A DNA stretch of 64,000 bases. Source: Anolis sagrei. Lineage: Eukaryota > Chordata > Lepidosauria > Squamata > Anolidae. The stretch lies in NCBI RefSeq assembly GCF_037176765.1, contig NC_090034.1, forward strand, positions 22,483,375 through 22,547,374, written 5' to 3'. Under the pieces are notes generated by a model that was given only the letters and a program-made list of their open reading frames with translations, had not been told where the DNA came from and searched no databases. Below, piece by piece: positions 1 to 12,000 of this stretch. How positions within the stretch are numbered: position 1 is the stretch's first letter; each line of letters opens with the position of its first letter. The position numbers were made by a program, and so were the translations under genes.

Positions 1-560
1 TAAGACTGGGGTCTCCATTGAGCTCTGGTTCTGTCTGTCCAAGGGTTGGAAGGAAGTGCCTCTCTTCCAATGAAGCCACGCCCCTGATCCACCAATTCCG
101 AGAGCAAGGAAAGAGGATGGGGTGGTTTGCATGGGATGCATAGAAAGCCTGCAAGGACCGCCAAGTGTTGGCTGGATGGGAAGATACCCCAAAACAAGTG
201 CAAGGAACGACCAGGCGGATACTGCAAAACAAGTGCAAGGAACGACCAGGCAGCTCTCAAGGTACTAAGACTGGGGTCTTCATTGGGTTCTGGTTTCATT
301 TGCCTGAGGTTTGGAAGGAAGTTCCTCTCTTCCAATGAAGCCAGGCCCCCAATCCACCAATTCCTCTGGCATTTCTCTGGGAAGGAATTCCCCCTCCAGT
401 TCCTCCTCCAAAATGGCCCACAAAACTCCGCGGAAGAAAAAGAAGACAAGGGGAAGATGCCCGGCGTCTTTCAACATTTTTAATTGCCCTGTCAAACTGA
501 CAATTCTGGAACTAATTATTGAGAAGACAATGCCAGATACACTGAAGAGCACATCAACAG
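1..560. repeat. Diverged tandem duplication, ~265-bp unit
   Basis: The block starting TAAGACTGGGGTCT at position 1 recurs near 265. Both copies continue through a shared stretch about the Gly-rich phrase AAGGAAGT.CCTCTCTTCC and end around the phrase ATCCACCAATTC. A shorter direct repeat (AAGTGCAAGGAACGACCAGG) lies between them at about 196-252. No protein similarity was recognised; open frames here look incidental. Confidence 0.6.
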
Positions 561-1195
561 TGCTTTTATGTAATTATGCAATTTAATGAAATGAAAGCTA
601 CAGTAATGGATGATTGCTGGTTAATTAGGGACTCCCTTTATGCTAATGGCACCATTTATTTCCAAGTCACGATAGTTCCTTTTCGCTCCGAAGTCGTCGT
701 AATCCAGGAATGGAACTGGAAGTGCTTCCCTATAGAAGAGTGGGGCGGCCTCCGTTCCTGGGGAGCAGTGGCCAAAGCGGTCCTCCAGGAAGAAGCCCTT
801 GGCCATTAGGAAACAAAAGCACATGCTATTGAACCACAACACACCTCGTTTGCTTTGGGATTGTTTTATGCGCCCATAAAGTTCTTTCTTGTTGCTTTAT
901 AGCAACTTGAATGGCTTTATGTTGCTTTTGCAATTGATTTCGGTTTCCTGCCACCCCGGGTGCGATATTAATATTTTAATCACATATACTGTGATTTTGG
1001 TTTATGTGATTTGATTTTGAAATGAGACATAAAAATAGGCTCCCCCCCCCCCCAAAGTGGACTTCAAGGCAGTTACAGTTAGGGTTTTTATGACATTTGT
1101 TGGCCTCTGGTGAAATTGGCAGGTACGGGAGGAAGTCAAGGCCCTTTTTGGAGAGGTCATGTCCCAGGGTCAGGGAGTCTCCTCACTCTCCCAGC
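561..1195. other. Noncoding AT-rich block, possible conserved element
   Basis: No gene recognised. Positions 540-700 are rich in TAATTA/ATTAAT-type homeodomain-like words and look less repetitive than the flanks. A C-run lies at about 1042-1051. Function is unknown; a multi-species alignment would decide whether it is conserved. Confidence 0.3.
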
Positions 1196-1208
1196 TGGTG
1201 AGACTCTA

Positions 1209-1404
1209 ATCCAGGTGTTAGCAAACTTCAGCTCTCCAGGTGTTTTGGACTTCAACTCCCACAATTCCTAACAGCCTCAGGCCCCTTCCTTTTCCCCCTC
1301 AGCCGCTTAGCGGCTGAGGGGGAAAAGGAAGGGGCCTGAGGCTGTTAGGAATTGTGGGAGTTGAAGTCCAAAACACCCGAAGGGCTGAAGTTTGCCCATT
1401 CCTA
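1209..1404. repeat. Foldback element with perfect 68-bp palindrome
   Basis: The arms 1239-1306 and 1310-1377 are exact reverse complements of each other around a 3-nt loop (TTA). Weaker homology of the arms (GCAAACTTCAGC) extends to about 1209 and 1404. Related but diverged copies with the core CACAATTCCTAACAGCC occur at about 5205-5352, 8567-8630 (half), 24803-24992, 31976-32096 and 45080-45150 (half). This is a nonautonomous palindromic MITE-like family; superfamily not assigned. Confidence 0.85.
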
Positions 1405-2395
1405 CTCTAACCCCATTAAGTCAGAGGCAGCCATAAGCCATCTTTTCTGCCGCATCCTTTGAGTTTCACCTAGAATGGTTTTAGGACGTGCCGCCAACCA
1501 TTAACTTGTCGTCTGTTAAATTAGATCTAAAACTTCATCCCAAAATTGTTTGATATTTGGACATGTGCAAAAGAGCAAGAACGAGAGAGAATTGACTAAG
1601 ATCTGCCTGGGAGGTTTGACAGCTCCGGCACGAATCTGGGCGAGAAGAGTGACTGTTGCTTCATTGCTGTGATGCCGAACAGGCTCCGTGGAACAGGACT
1701 GCCTTCATGCTTCTGGGGATCCGGGCACTCTCCTCGTCTCCTTGGGCACGTCCTTGTCCCGCATTCACCATCTTCTTGGGAAAGACCTGCGCTCTCCATC
1801 CCCCTGTACTTCACTCTATCAATGAGGTGCGTTTCACGCAAACCAGATTCTGAGCTGCCTCATTTGCGATCCAAGCTCCACCTTTGAACTCAGCTTGTAA
1901 TAGTCATTCATATTTAATCAGCGGGTGGCTGATAACATGAAGAGCTTGGAAATCCTGAAAAGGCGGAAGCCTGTGTCCTTTCGGCAGGCTTTTCAGTTGA
2001 TCAGAGGAAATGGCATTGTTGGCTGTTGTACAGATGAGAATCTTTGGCCATTGGCTCAAAGAATGGGGTTGAAATGCTGCAATGAGGGGGGTGTCCCTCC
2101 CCACTGAAGATGGATAAGAGCTCCTTAGGTCCCCCTTCCTGGGATTTCCTCTGTCTCAGTTCTTCTGTTTTGGATCTTGGCCGAAGAGGCTGTTGGGTTT
2201 CATCCTTGGAATGCACAAGTCTCTAGTCCTCAATGAGTAGCTAGCCTGTAGGATTAGAATAAGGGATTCCTTTCCCCACATTCCTATGCATGCTTTTCCC
2301 ATAAGGAACTTTGTGTTTCCTCTTCTTGCTTGCCACTATCTTCTCCCCCTTTGATGATGTAGCAGTGGAATGTAGGTTGTTGTAAGTTTTTCAAG
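1405..2395. other. Noncoding, nothing recognised
   Basis: Short open frames on both strands show no recognisable domain, signal peptide or splice context. No repeat family was identified. Confidence 0.4.
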
Positions 2396-2890
2396 CTGTA
2401 TGACCATGTTCTAGAAGCATTCTCTCCTGATGTTTCACCTGCATCTATGGCGGGCATCCTCAGAGGTTGTGAGGTCTTTAAATGTATTTTTATTGCCCTG
2501 TGTTTTGGCCATATGATCATTCTTCATTACCCTCTTTCTGCCTTTGTTTTCCTGCCATTCTCCAGGCAAAATGTAGCTGCATAGACCTCACAACCTCTGA
2601 GAATGCCTGCCATAGATGCATGTGAAATATCAGGAGAGAATGCTTCTAGAACATGGCCATACAGCCCGAAAAACCTACAGCAACCCAGTGATTCTTGCCA
2701 TGAAAGACTTCAACAATACATAGCAATGGAACCTTTGTGAGGTATGAGGAAACTTCCTCTTTAAAGGTATTCTTATTGCCCTGGGTTTTGGCCATGTGGT
2801 CATTCTCCATTGCCCTCTTTCTCTCTCTGTCTTCCTTCCGGTGAGGACGCATTTTGCCATTCTCCAGGCAAAATGTAGCTGCATAGATGC
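2396..2890. mobile_element. Penelope-like terminal fragments, inverted pair
   Basis: A minus-strand copy of the Penelope-like terminal repeat (about 2396-2475) is followed by a plus-strand copy (about 2583-2740). The minus copy retains a hammerhead-like core at 2429-2463 (CTGAGGA, GAAAC, ATC); the plus copy at 2597-2631 is degenerate. A non-Penelope stretch beginning near TATTGCCCTG and ending CTGCATAGA occurs twice as direct repeats (about 2488-2587 and 2765-2888), flanking the second copy. Confidence 0.7.
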
Positions 2891-4085
2891 TTTTGATATT
2901 TTATCCTTTTACCTTCCTTAGAAGATGAGCTTAGCAAACTAGTTAGCTCCCAGACCCCTTTTCTATATAGAATAGATTTTTTTTACTTCAATAAATATTT
3001 TGAATCTCAACTTGTGACTCTGCAATCCTGTGCTATCCTGTTGAATGGAAGCTAATCCTGACTCACCACACGTAAGTTTCCGCTGGTTATGAAGTGTGCT
3101 TCTGGCACTCTGCTATGTTTTTGGTTGAATCACCCCACGTGAGGGTTATTTTTGAGCCTAACAGCTCTGATTCTCAACAGAGGCTAAGCAGGCCTCAAAG
3201 GATTGATTTCTGTGGCAAAAAATGGCCCAATGCCATATAGGGTTGCCTGGTCAGGACTGTCCCCAGTCATGAGGCTTCAGAGCCAAAATCTGTGCTCTTG
3301 TGACATCATCAAACATTATATATTTAACATCACAAATGCATAATTATGCCACCCAAAATTCTTAAAAAAAAAAAAACCTAGCAAACGAGGCCAATGCATG
3401 CACACAAAGGGATTTTCAAGGCACTGCTCTTGCCCTGGGATTCTCCCTTCACCCCAAGGACTATTTCTGAGATGGGACCCCAAACCACTTTCTCTGGGGG
3501 CCTCGCTCTGGCTCCATTCCTCCAGAAGCAGGAAATCCAAGCCAGGACGAACGTTACAGGAGCCTTGCAGTCAATTCCTCCCGAATGCCATGAAATTGCA
3601 TGAAAGATTGGCTCGGAGCCACCATCGGGGCAGCGCTTCGGTGCTTTTGCTCAAGCAGGTTTTAATTCTGTGTTTATTATCTGAAGGCCAGGATCCAGCG
3701 GCAGCAGGGTGGGCCCCGCTCTCTCCCTCTCTCTTTGCATTCGGAGGAGGAGACGGCGAACCGGCAGCCTGTGAAATGCACCGAGGAGGCCTCGCGAGGA
3801 TCCACCACCGCCTCTGCTTTTTCACAGCAGCAGCAGCAGCGAGTGGACTTAATTAAAATCAATGGAGAGAAGGGATTGAATCGAGAACGCAATATGAATA
3901 TTCCAGACTCCTCTCTGCTGGAGAAGGGGGCTGCCTCTGCCGCCTCAGCCTCTTCTTTCATCTCTTCCTCCCTTGCAAAGGATCAACTGGTCCAATGGGG
4001 CCTTGACTCCTGAAACAGAGTGGAGGCAACCCCAAGACCACAGCTGTCAGAGCCAAGGCCCATGGCTTGTTTTCCAGAGACAAAA
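2891..4085. other. Noncoding; GC-rich block at 3400-3980
   Basis: No gene recognised. Positions 3570-3910 combine a (CAG)n stretch near 3827-3840 with AT-rich words (TTAATTAAAA) and may be a regulatory element. The long open frames here have no recognisable domain. Confidence 0.3.
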
Positions 4086-4089
4086 TGAA

Positions 4090-5200
4090 CTTTGGTCAGG
4101 GTTTGTGCCATGGACATTAATTTATCTATTTAGCTGCGGCATTTCGACCCCACCTTTCTCACCCCAAAGGGGGCTCAAGGCAGCTTTACATGCAGGCAAC
4201 AATTTGATGCCCAAAAAGACAATGTACATCTAAATAAATATTAAAAGAAAATTTAAAAAGTACATTAAAACAATTTAAATATTTTAAAATCATACATTAA
4301 GAGTTAAACAGATAATCGACGAGCATAATCCAGACCGGGTTGTTTTGGTTTTTCGGACTTATGGCCATGTTCTAGAAGCATTCTCTCCTGACGTTACGCC
4401 TGCATCTGTGGCAAGCATCCCAGAAAACCTACAACAACTCAGTGTTTCCAGCCATGAAAGCCTTCAACAATACATTGTAATCTGGACAGTTCCTATGGTC
4501 ATTGCACATTGTTCCAGGTCTATCTATTGCACAAGTTCTTTAAAGGCTTGGTCACAAAGCCACATTTTCAGTCTCTTACAGAAGGTCAGAAGGGAGGGGG
4601 CTAATATAACATTGCTATGGAGGGAGTTCCACAGTAGAGGGGCCACCACTGAGAAGGCCCTGTCTCTTGTGTCCGCCAATAGTGCCTGCGAGGGAGGCGG
4701 GACCGAGAGCAGGGCCTCCCCAGATGATCTTAAATTTCATGGTGGTTCATAGAGGGAGATATGTTTGGACAGATAAACTGGGCCAGAACCATTTAGAGCT
4801 TTATAGGCTAAAGCCAACACTTTGAATTGTGCTTGGTAGCAGATGGGCAGCCAGTGGAGCTGACGTAACAGGGGGGTTGTATGCTTCCTGTATGCCGCTC
4901 CGGTGAGCAATCTGGCTGCCACCCATTGGACCATTTGTAGCTTCTGAACAGTCTTCAATGGCAGCCCCACATAGAGCACATTGCAATAGTCTATTCAGGA
5001 TGTAACCAGAGCATGGGCTACCATGGCCAAGTCTGACTTCCCAGGGTATGGGCACAACTGGCACACAAGTTTTAATTGTGCGAATGCTCCCCTGGCCACT
5101 GCAGAAACCTGTGGTTCCAGGCTCAGGAATGAGTCCAGAAGGAATGCATTGAGAGCGCTGAGAGGCCATCCCTGCTACTTAGCCTTGCAGGAGGTAACCC
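4090..5200 (-). mobile_element. L2-like LINE, 3' part, minus strand
   Basis: The minus-strand translation at about 4737-4979 matches the C-terminal RT region of L2-type LINEs, with the motifs YVGLPLKTVQKLQ and LHWLPICYQAQFKVLALAYKA. The downstream segment (plus 4560-4740) corresponds to the usual distal ORF2 end and 3' UTR, and plus 4125-4160 has the typical 3' border wording. A Penelope-like fragment interrupts it at about 4340-4485. It is 5' truncated and ancient. Similar L2 ends occur at 30945-31195, 37215-37440, 42490-42780 and 63030-63935. Confidence 0.75.
4340..4485. mobile_element. Penelope-like terminal fragment inside L2
   Basis: A minus-oriented terminal piece (words GGCCATGTTCTAGAAGCATT and CTCCTGACGTTACGCC) runs directly into a plus-oriented piece (AAAACCTACAACAAC, GCCATGAAAGCCTTCAACAA). 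The junction lies near 4425 and the result is a short palindrome-like join. The hammerhead-like core is truncated here. Confidence 0.65.
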
Positions 5201-5204
5201 TTTA

Positions 5205-5352
5205 AAGCAGGCATGGGCCAACTTCAGCCCTCCTGCCAGATGTTTTGGACTCCAACTCCCACAATTCCTAACAGCCTACTGGCTGTTAGGAATTGTAGTA
5301 GTTGAAGTTCTAAACACATGGAGGACGGGGCCGAAGTTGGCCCATGCCTCCT
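5205..5352. repeat. Foldback MITE, diverged copy
   Basis: Inverted arms around CACAATTCCTAACAGCC and GGCTGTTAGGAATTGTAG, with outer arms GCATGGGCCAACTTC and GAAGTTGGCCCATGC. Same family as 1209-1404, with several mismatches between arms. Confidence 0.75.
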
Positions 5353-6580
5353 TTAAAGGCCTGGAATCTGCATCTGTTTCTGTCCCAGACTTGTCTATGG
5401 CTGGAGTGGGTTTTTGGCCAAGGTCCACTGATCCTTCTCTGCCTGCCTGCCTTCTGCAGGGGCCAATGGGGAGAGGTTAACATTAACAAGCTGCAGAGGT
5501 TAACATCCACGGTGCTGAAGAAATTATGGATCGTAAATTGTTTGTAGAGAGGAGCCATAAAAGAAAGCTTAATTGGTGGCCAGAGGGCCTTGGATGACGG
5601 GATTCACACCCCAAACCTTACAACTGTGTTTGCATGTTTGTGTTGTGACAGAGGAGGGCCCTATTCATTGCCATTGCCACCAGCATTGCTTCCCCCTTCT
5701 CCTCCTCTTCTCCTTCCTCTTGTTTTCCAGGCGGCAACGGAGGCGGTCCTGCTGGCAACCAGGATAAAGGACATTTTTATTCCCTAACAAGCTGGCTGTG
5801 GTTTTAGGAGGCAATTTGCATAAGCAGCCCGCCTGGCCGTAAACAATCCCAGCAGTAGCTGCTATTTACATATAGAGTAACCCACTCAAAAGGCAATTAA
5901 AGCCCTGCCAGGACCAAAGGGGTTGGGGGAAAGGGAGGGAAGGAGAAAAAGGCCCTGATGGATGGGTGCGTTGGCCAAAGGAAGGCACCTGAACAGCCGC
6001 CCCACTTGTCTCCCCGCCTGAGGCAAAACTGATGTGGAGCCACCTCTATTTTGGACCTGTGCCCCCCATCGTCCCCTCCACCCGTCCTCCTTCGTGGATA
6101 GATCCCCTGCGCTTCACATTCCGCGGCTGCGCTTTTTATCCGCATTGATCACACTTTATGGTATGATTAAATTTGTATGGAAGGGAACCAATTACTTTTG
6201 TTTTACATTTATTGAATGTGCTTTACAGGGAGACAAATTAACCGGTCGCTGTTCCCTGGATTAATCTGACAGCGGCCCCAAGGAACAGGGAGTAGTGGCT
6301 GTCTTCTCCCACGCAAGACCCTCTCCTCCTCTGCAAGTCTCCAAAGAGGGCCTCATGAAGGACCCCCACCGCGTCACTCCTGCATCGCCCACGTTGCCAC
6401 CAGAAGGGATCAATAGTGTTCGGCCACATGGCAGCTCTCCGGGGGAATTTCTTGCAGGTGCAAAAGTGTGGGTTTTTCACATGGAAGTCCTGGTGGACGA
6501 AGTTGTAGCAGAAAAACAGAAGCTTTGGCTGGAATTAGCTGGTGGCAGCATGAAGGCAAATTGAGTGTCAGACTCAGAAT
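5353..6580. other. Noncoding, possible conserved elements
   Basis: No gene recognised. Two AT-rich islands, about 5785-5905 and 6130-6250, contain dense ATTTGCAT, TTAATT and ATTTAC words inside a GC-rich surround. Such islands are typical of conserved noncoding elements in gene deserts. This is an inference from composition only. Confidence 0.3.
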
Positions 6581-6589
6581 AGATCTATA

Positions 6590-7100
6590 CTGTCAACTTA
6601 ATGCAACTTGAAAGCACTTCAATGGCCATGGTTCAAAGCTCTGACATCCTAGGAGCAGTACTCTGGGGAGGCACCTGCATTCTTGGGCAGAGAAGGCTGA
6701 TGACCTTGTGAAACTACAATTCCCAGGATTCTACAGCATTGAGGCTATTATAAAAACATGGGCAAGAAATGAATGGAAGGACCACACTGAGGCCCCTTCT
6801 ACACTGCTAGATAATCCAGGTTATCAAAGCAGAAAATCCACATTATCTGATTTAAACTGGGCTATCTTAGGCCCCTTACACACAGCTGTATAAAATACCA
6901 CCTTATCTTCTTTGAACTGGATTATATGGCAGTGTGGGCTCAGATAACCCTGTTTAAAACAGATATTGTGGATTATTTGCCTTGATATTCTGGGCTATAT
7001 GGCTGCGTGGAAGGGTCCTTAGTCAACACTACCATATAATCCAGTTCAAAGCAGATAATGTGGATTTTATATGGCAGTGTCGAAGGGTCCTGAGTTGGAA
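6590..7100. mobile_element. MITE cluster with ATAATCCAG palindromes
   Basis: Termini GGCCCCTTCTACAC (about 6790) and GTGTCGAAGGGTCCT (to about 7091) are near inverted repeats. Internal alternating words for ATAATCCAG, CAAAGCAGA and TCCACATTATCTG are arranged palindromically. The preceding 6590-6760 has the ACTACAATTCCCAGGATTC wording of another small palindromic MITE. The same first family occurs at 7491-7733. Confidence 0.6.
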
Positions 7101-7185
7101 TTAATTTGGAGGCTCCTAAGAATAGTGGGAGTGCCTCTTTCCAGCTTTTTTATGCACACATATCCATTTCTCTATGCAAATATAC

Positions 7186-7466
7186 ACCCGGTGGTGCAGT
7201 GGGTTAAATCGCTGAGCTGCTGAGTTTGCTAACCAAAAGGTGTGAATCCAGGAAGTGGGGTGAGCTATCACTGTTAGTCCCAGCTTCTGCCAACCCAGCA
7301 GTAGCACCGCTCTGGTGGGAAGGTAACAGCGCTCCATGCAGTCATGACCCTGGAGGTGTCTACAGACAATGCTGGCTCTTCAGCTAAGAAATGGAGATGA
7401 ACACCAACCCCCAGAGTTGGATATGACTGGACTTAATGTCAGGGAAAACCTTTATGTTTACCTATG
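7186..7466 (+). mobile_element. tRNA-derived SINE (squamate type)
   Basis: The 5' part has a tRNA-like A box (GGTGGTGCAGTGGGTTAAA) and a diverged B box (GTGTGAATCC). It continues with AACAGCGCTCCATGCAGTCATG and AGAGTTGGATATGACTGGAC, and ends in an AAACCTTTATGTTTACCT tail. This is the widespread reptile SINE pattern. It would be transcribed by RNA polymerase III and mobilised by a partner LINE; the B box is mutated here. Confidence 0.8.
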
Positions 7467-7490
7467 AAAATATGTGTATGTTTCTTATTA

Positions 7491-7566
7491 GGTTCTTTCT
7501 ACACTGCCTTGGCTGGAATATCAGAATATCAGAATAATCCAGAATATCAAGGCAGATAACCCACTT

Positions 7567-7614
<48 letters not shown>

Positions 7615-7733
7615 TTATTTCTAACCCGTCCTCTTTCCCTGGAGAGACTCTGCTTTGAACTGGATTATCTGAGTCTACACTGCTATATAACCCAGTTCAA
7701 AGAAGATGATCTGGAGTTGTATAAGGGGCCTTA
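7491..7733. mobile_element. MITE with internal (ATC)n microsatellite
   Basis: Termini GGTTCTTTCTACACTGCC and AAGGGGCCTTA and internal TTTGAACTGGATTATCTGAG identify the same family as 6790-7091. A trinucleotide (ATC)n run occupies about 7567-7614. Confidence 0.6.
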
Positions 7734-9030
7734 GACCTCATGATGTGGATGACGGTGGTGTTGTGGTAACCTATCCCCAAGCCCATGTCCCATGTGTCCC
7801 CTAATATTTATCAATGCACTGTCGGTGCCATTTGAGCCTGCCTGGCTCTGCAATCCGTGGCTTTTCTAAAGGATTTGACTGAAGCAGAAATCTCTGCTTC
7901 TACGGCGGGCATTTAATTACAATCCATTAGACATAACCGATGGGTTCCGTCCTCATTGATTTCCTCCACCGCAGGAAGATGGGATTCAATGCATATTTTC
8001 AGGAAGCATGCTGTTTGTGAAAAGAGGCTGCATGACTGGCCCACGTTCCTTGAGGACTAGGCACCAGCAAAAGAAAATAGAAGAACAGGGGGAGGAAGAG
8101 AGATGTACAGTATTTGATTGACATATGTATTTGTTGCTTCATGGGGGCAATGCAACTCGCCAGCTTCATTTTGCAAATGGACCTTTGCTTTAACTTCCCA
8201 TTGATTTGGATTTTTTTTCCAGAGGAAGGGTCCCTTTGCAGCTACAGTATCTGCATTTCTTTCAACACAGTTGGTGGAACATGAAGCAATGTTTTTTCCT
8301 TCTTCAGGAGGAGGAGGGTTCTCTCCAGGGTTGGCTCTTCTTGCCTTTGAAGCTGAAGCACCTCTGCTGCCCTCCCACCGGCTTGTGTTGCTTGTTTGTT
8401 TTTTGAAAGAGAAATATTGCCTGAAATGCTAGAGGATGCCTTTAGTATCCTTCCCTTGCATAACATGCCTGGGGTCTGTGTGGCTCCACAGAAAAAGGGT
8501 CCAGGAACAGCTCTGCTTCTCCTCTCCTTCTCCTTCCTCTCCTTTCTCCTGGAGATCAGTCTAGATCAGGAATGAGCAAACTTTGGCCCTCCAGGTGTTT
8601 TGGACTTCAACTCTTACAATTCCTAACAACCGGTAAATAAATAAATAAATGCAAAACCAGCTTTTTTCCTGTTTCATGTGCAAAAATATTATTTCCTCGA
8701 CTGTGCAAATAAACCAAGCGTGAATCTGGCGCAGAATAAACCCCAAACTGTGAAGAGGAGTCTTTGAGAACCCTATGGTTTTTGAAGGCTTTCTCACAGC
8801 AAGAAGGCAATTGGTAATATGACTCAAGAAGAAAATGAGTGAAGCATGGCATCCCTGGGGCAGAAGAGCTGCTTAGCAAATGTGGAAGAGGGGCGGGACT
8901 TCAGGACTCAGAGGCCCAATGGTTGCTGCTCCAACGGAGGAGGCCATGGAGAATCGTCCTCTGGCGCTTTTTCACAGAAGTGAAAAAGAACCAATGGGAG
9001 AAAATGGTATAATGAATACTTTTGAAATAA
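7734..9030. other. Noncoding; half foldback at 8567-8630
   Basis: No gene recognised. Positions 7840-7980 look single copy, with ATTTAATTACAATCCATTAG-type wording. Half of a foldback MITE lies at about 8567-8630 and ends in a short (AAAT)n run. Nothing else was identified. Confidence 0.35.
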
Positions 9031-9034
9031 AGGT

Positions 9035-12000
9035 TCTTTTTATCAAAGGCTTTCACGGCCAGAATCACTGGGTTGCTGAGAGTTTTCCAGGCTGTATCGC
9101 CATGTTCCAGATGCATTCTCTCCTGGCGTTTCACCCACATCTATGGCAGGCATCCTCAGAGGTTATGAAGTCTGATGGAAATTAGACAAGTGGGGTTTAT
9201 ATATCTGTAAATAATGTTCAGGGTTGGAGAAATAACTCTTCTCTGTTTGAAGCAAGTGTGAATGTTGCAATTGGCTGGCTTAATTAGCATCGAATGGCCT
9301 TGCAGCTTCAAAGCCTGGTTGCTTCTTGCCTGGGGAAATCCTTTGTTGGGAGATGTTAGCTAGCCCTGATTGTTTCCTGTCTGGAATTCCCTTTTTTAGT
9401 GTTGCTCTTTATTTGCTTTTTTGATTTTAGAGGTTTTTTTTAAAAAAAATACTGGTAGCAAGATTTTGTTCATTTTCATGGTTTTCCCCTTTCTGTTGAC
9501 ATTGTCTACATGCTTGTGGATTCCAATGATTTCTCTGCATAGTCTGACATGGTGGTTCTCCATGTAGTCTAACAAACACCACGTCAGATTACACAGAGAA
9601 GCCATTGAAATCCACAAGCATATGGACAATTTCAACAGAAAGGAGGAAATTGTGAAAATGAACTAAAGCTGGCTATCAGTATTAAGGAAAACTCTAAAAT
9701 CAGGACAGTAAATAAAGAGCAACACTAAAAATACAGGGGAATTCCAGACAGGAAACAATCAGGGCCAGCTAACACCTCGCAACAGAAGATCTTGATGAAG
9801 TCTTCTGCCAACAGTTGACCAAACAGGCACAGAAAAGAGATGTAGTAGTCATGGGCGATTTCAACTATCCCGATATTTGCTGGAAAACAAACTCGGCCAA
9901 GAGTACAAGGTCCAACAAATTCCTCGCTTGCCTTGCAGACATTTTCATGGTCCAAAAGGTAGAAGAGGAAACAAGGGGATTGGCTACTCTTGATCTCATC
10001 CTAACAAATGCGGAGGACCTGATCGATGCGGTCGAAGTGGTAGGATCCTTAGGGGCAAGTGACCATGTGCTCCTGCAATTTGAGGTACAAAGGAAGGCCG
10101 AAACTAAGACAAGTCAAACCCGCATTTTGGACTTTAGGAGAGCTGACTTCCAAAAAATGAAGGAAACGCTGAGCAGCATTCAGTGGACACAGATACTAAA
10201 AGACAAGGGAGCTACGGATGGATGGGAATTTCTCAAGAGTGAAATACTCAAGGCGCAATTGCAAACCGTGCCAACAAAAAGAAAAAATAGGACAAGTGCA
10301 AAGAAGCCAGAATGGATGTCCAAAGAACTTCTAACTGTGCTAAGACACAAAAGAGACATGCACAAGAAGTGGAAAAAGGGAGAAATCACCAAAGAAGAAT
10401 TCAAACAAATAGCCAACACCTGTAGGGAAAAGGTCCGCAAAGCTAAAGCAAAAAACGAGCTCAGACTTGCCAGGGACATTAAAAACAATAAAAAGGGCTT
10501 CTATTCTTATGTCAGTAGAAAAAGGAAAAACAAGGAGGCGATAGGACCTCTTCGAGGAGAAGATGGGGCAATGCTGACAGGGGACAGGGAAAAGGCAGAA
10601 CTACTTAATGCCTTCTTTGCCTCGGTCTTCTCACAAAAAGAGAGTCTTCAACCTCAGCAAGATGGAGTGGATGAGGGATTGGAGGACATCCAACCCCAAA
10701 TTGGGAAAGAAGTCGTCCAGGAATACCTGGCCGCTCTTAATGAGTTCAAGTCCCCAGGGCCAGATCAACTACACCCAAGAGTACTGAAGGAACTAGCGGA
10801 AGTCATTTCGGAACCATTGGCAACCATCTTTGAGAGTTCTTGGAGAACGGGAGAAGTTCCAGCAGATTGGAGGAGGGCCAATGTGGTCCCAATCTTCAAG
10901 AAGGGAAAAAAGGACGACCCAAACAACTACCGTCCGGTCAGCCTCACGTCGATACCGGGCAAGATTCTGGAAAAGATTGTTAAGGAAGCGGTCTGCAAAC
11001 ACTTAGAAACAAATGCAGTCATCGCTAATAGTCAACATGGATTTATCAAAAACAAGTCATGCCAGACTAATCTGATCTCTTTCTTCGATAGAGCTACAAG
11101 CTGGGTAGATGCGGGGAATGCCGTGGATGTGGCGTACCTGGATTTCAGTAAGGCCTTCGACAAGGTCCCCCATGACCTTCTGGCAAGGAAACTAGTCCAA
11201 TGTGGGCTAGGCAAAACTACGGTGAGGTGGATCTGTAATTGGTGAAATGGAAAAACCCAGAGGGTGCTCACCAATGCTTCCTCTTCATCCTGGAAAGTGG
11301 AGTGCCGCAGGGTTCCATCCTGGGCCCGGTCCTGTTCAACATCTTTATTAATGACTTAGATGAAGGGCTAGAAGGCATGATCATCAAGTTTGCAGATGAC
11401 ACCAAATTGGGAGGGATAGCCAATAGTCCAGAGGACAGGAGCAGAATTCAAAACGATCTTGACAGATTAGAGAGATGGGCCAAAACTAACAAAATGAAGT
11501 TCAACAGTGACAAATGCAAGATACTCCACTTTGGCAGAAAAAATGAAATGCAAAGATACAGAATGGGGGACGCCTGGCTCGAGAGCAGTACGTGTGAAAA
11601 AGATCTTGGAGTCCTCGTGGACAACAAGTTAAACATGAGCCAACAATGTGATGTGGCGGCAAAAAAAGCCAATGGGATTTTGGCCTGCATCAATAGGAGC
11701 ATAGTGTCTAGATCTAAGGAAGTAATGCTACCCCTCTATTCTGCTTTGGTTAGACCACATCTGGAATATTGTGTCCAATTCTGGGCACCACAATTCAAGA
11801 GAGATATTGACAAGCTGGAATGTGTCCAGAGGAGGGCGACTAAAATGATCAAGGGTCTGGAGAACAAGCCCTATGAGGAGCGGCTTAGGGAACTGGGCAT
11901 GTTTAGCCTGAAGAAGAGAAGGCTGAGAGGAGATATGATAGCCATGTATAAATATGTGAGAGGAAGCCACAGGGAGGAGGGAGCAAGCTTGTTTTCTGCT

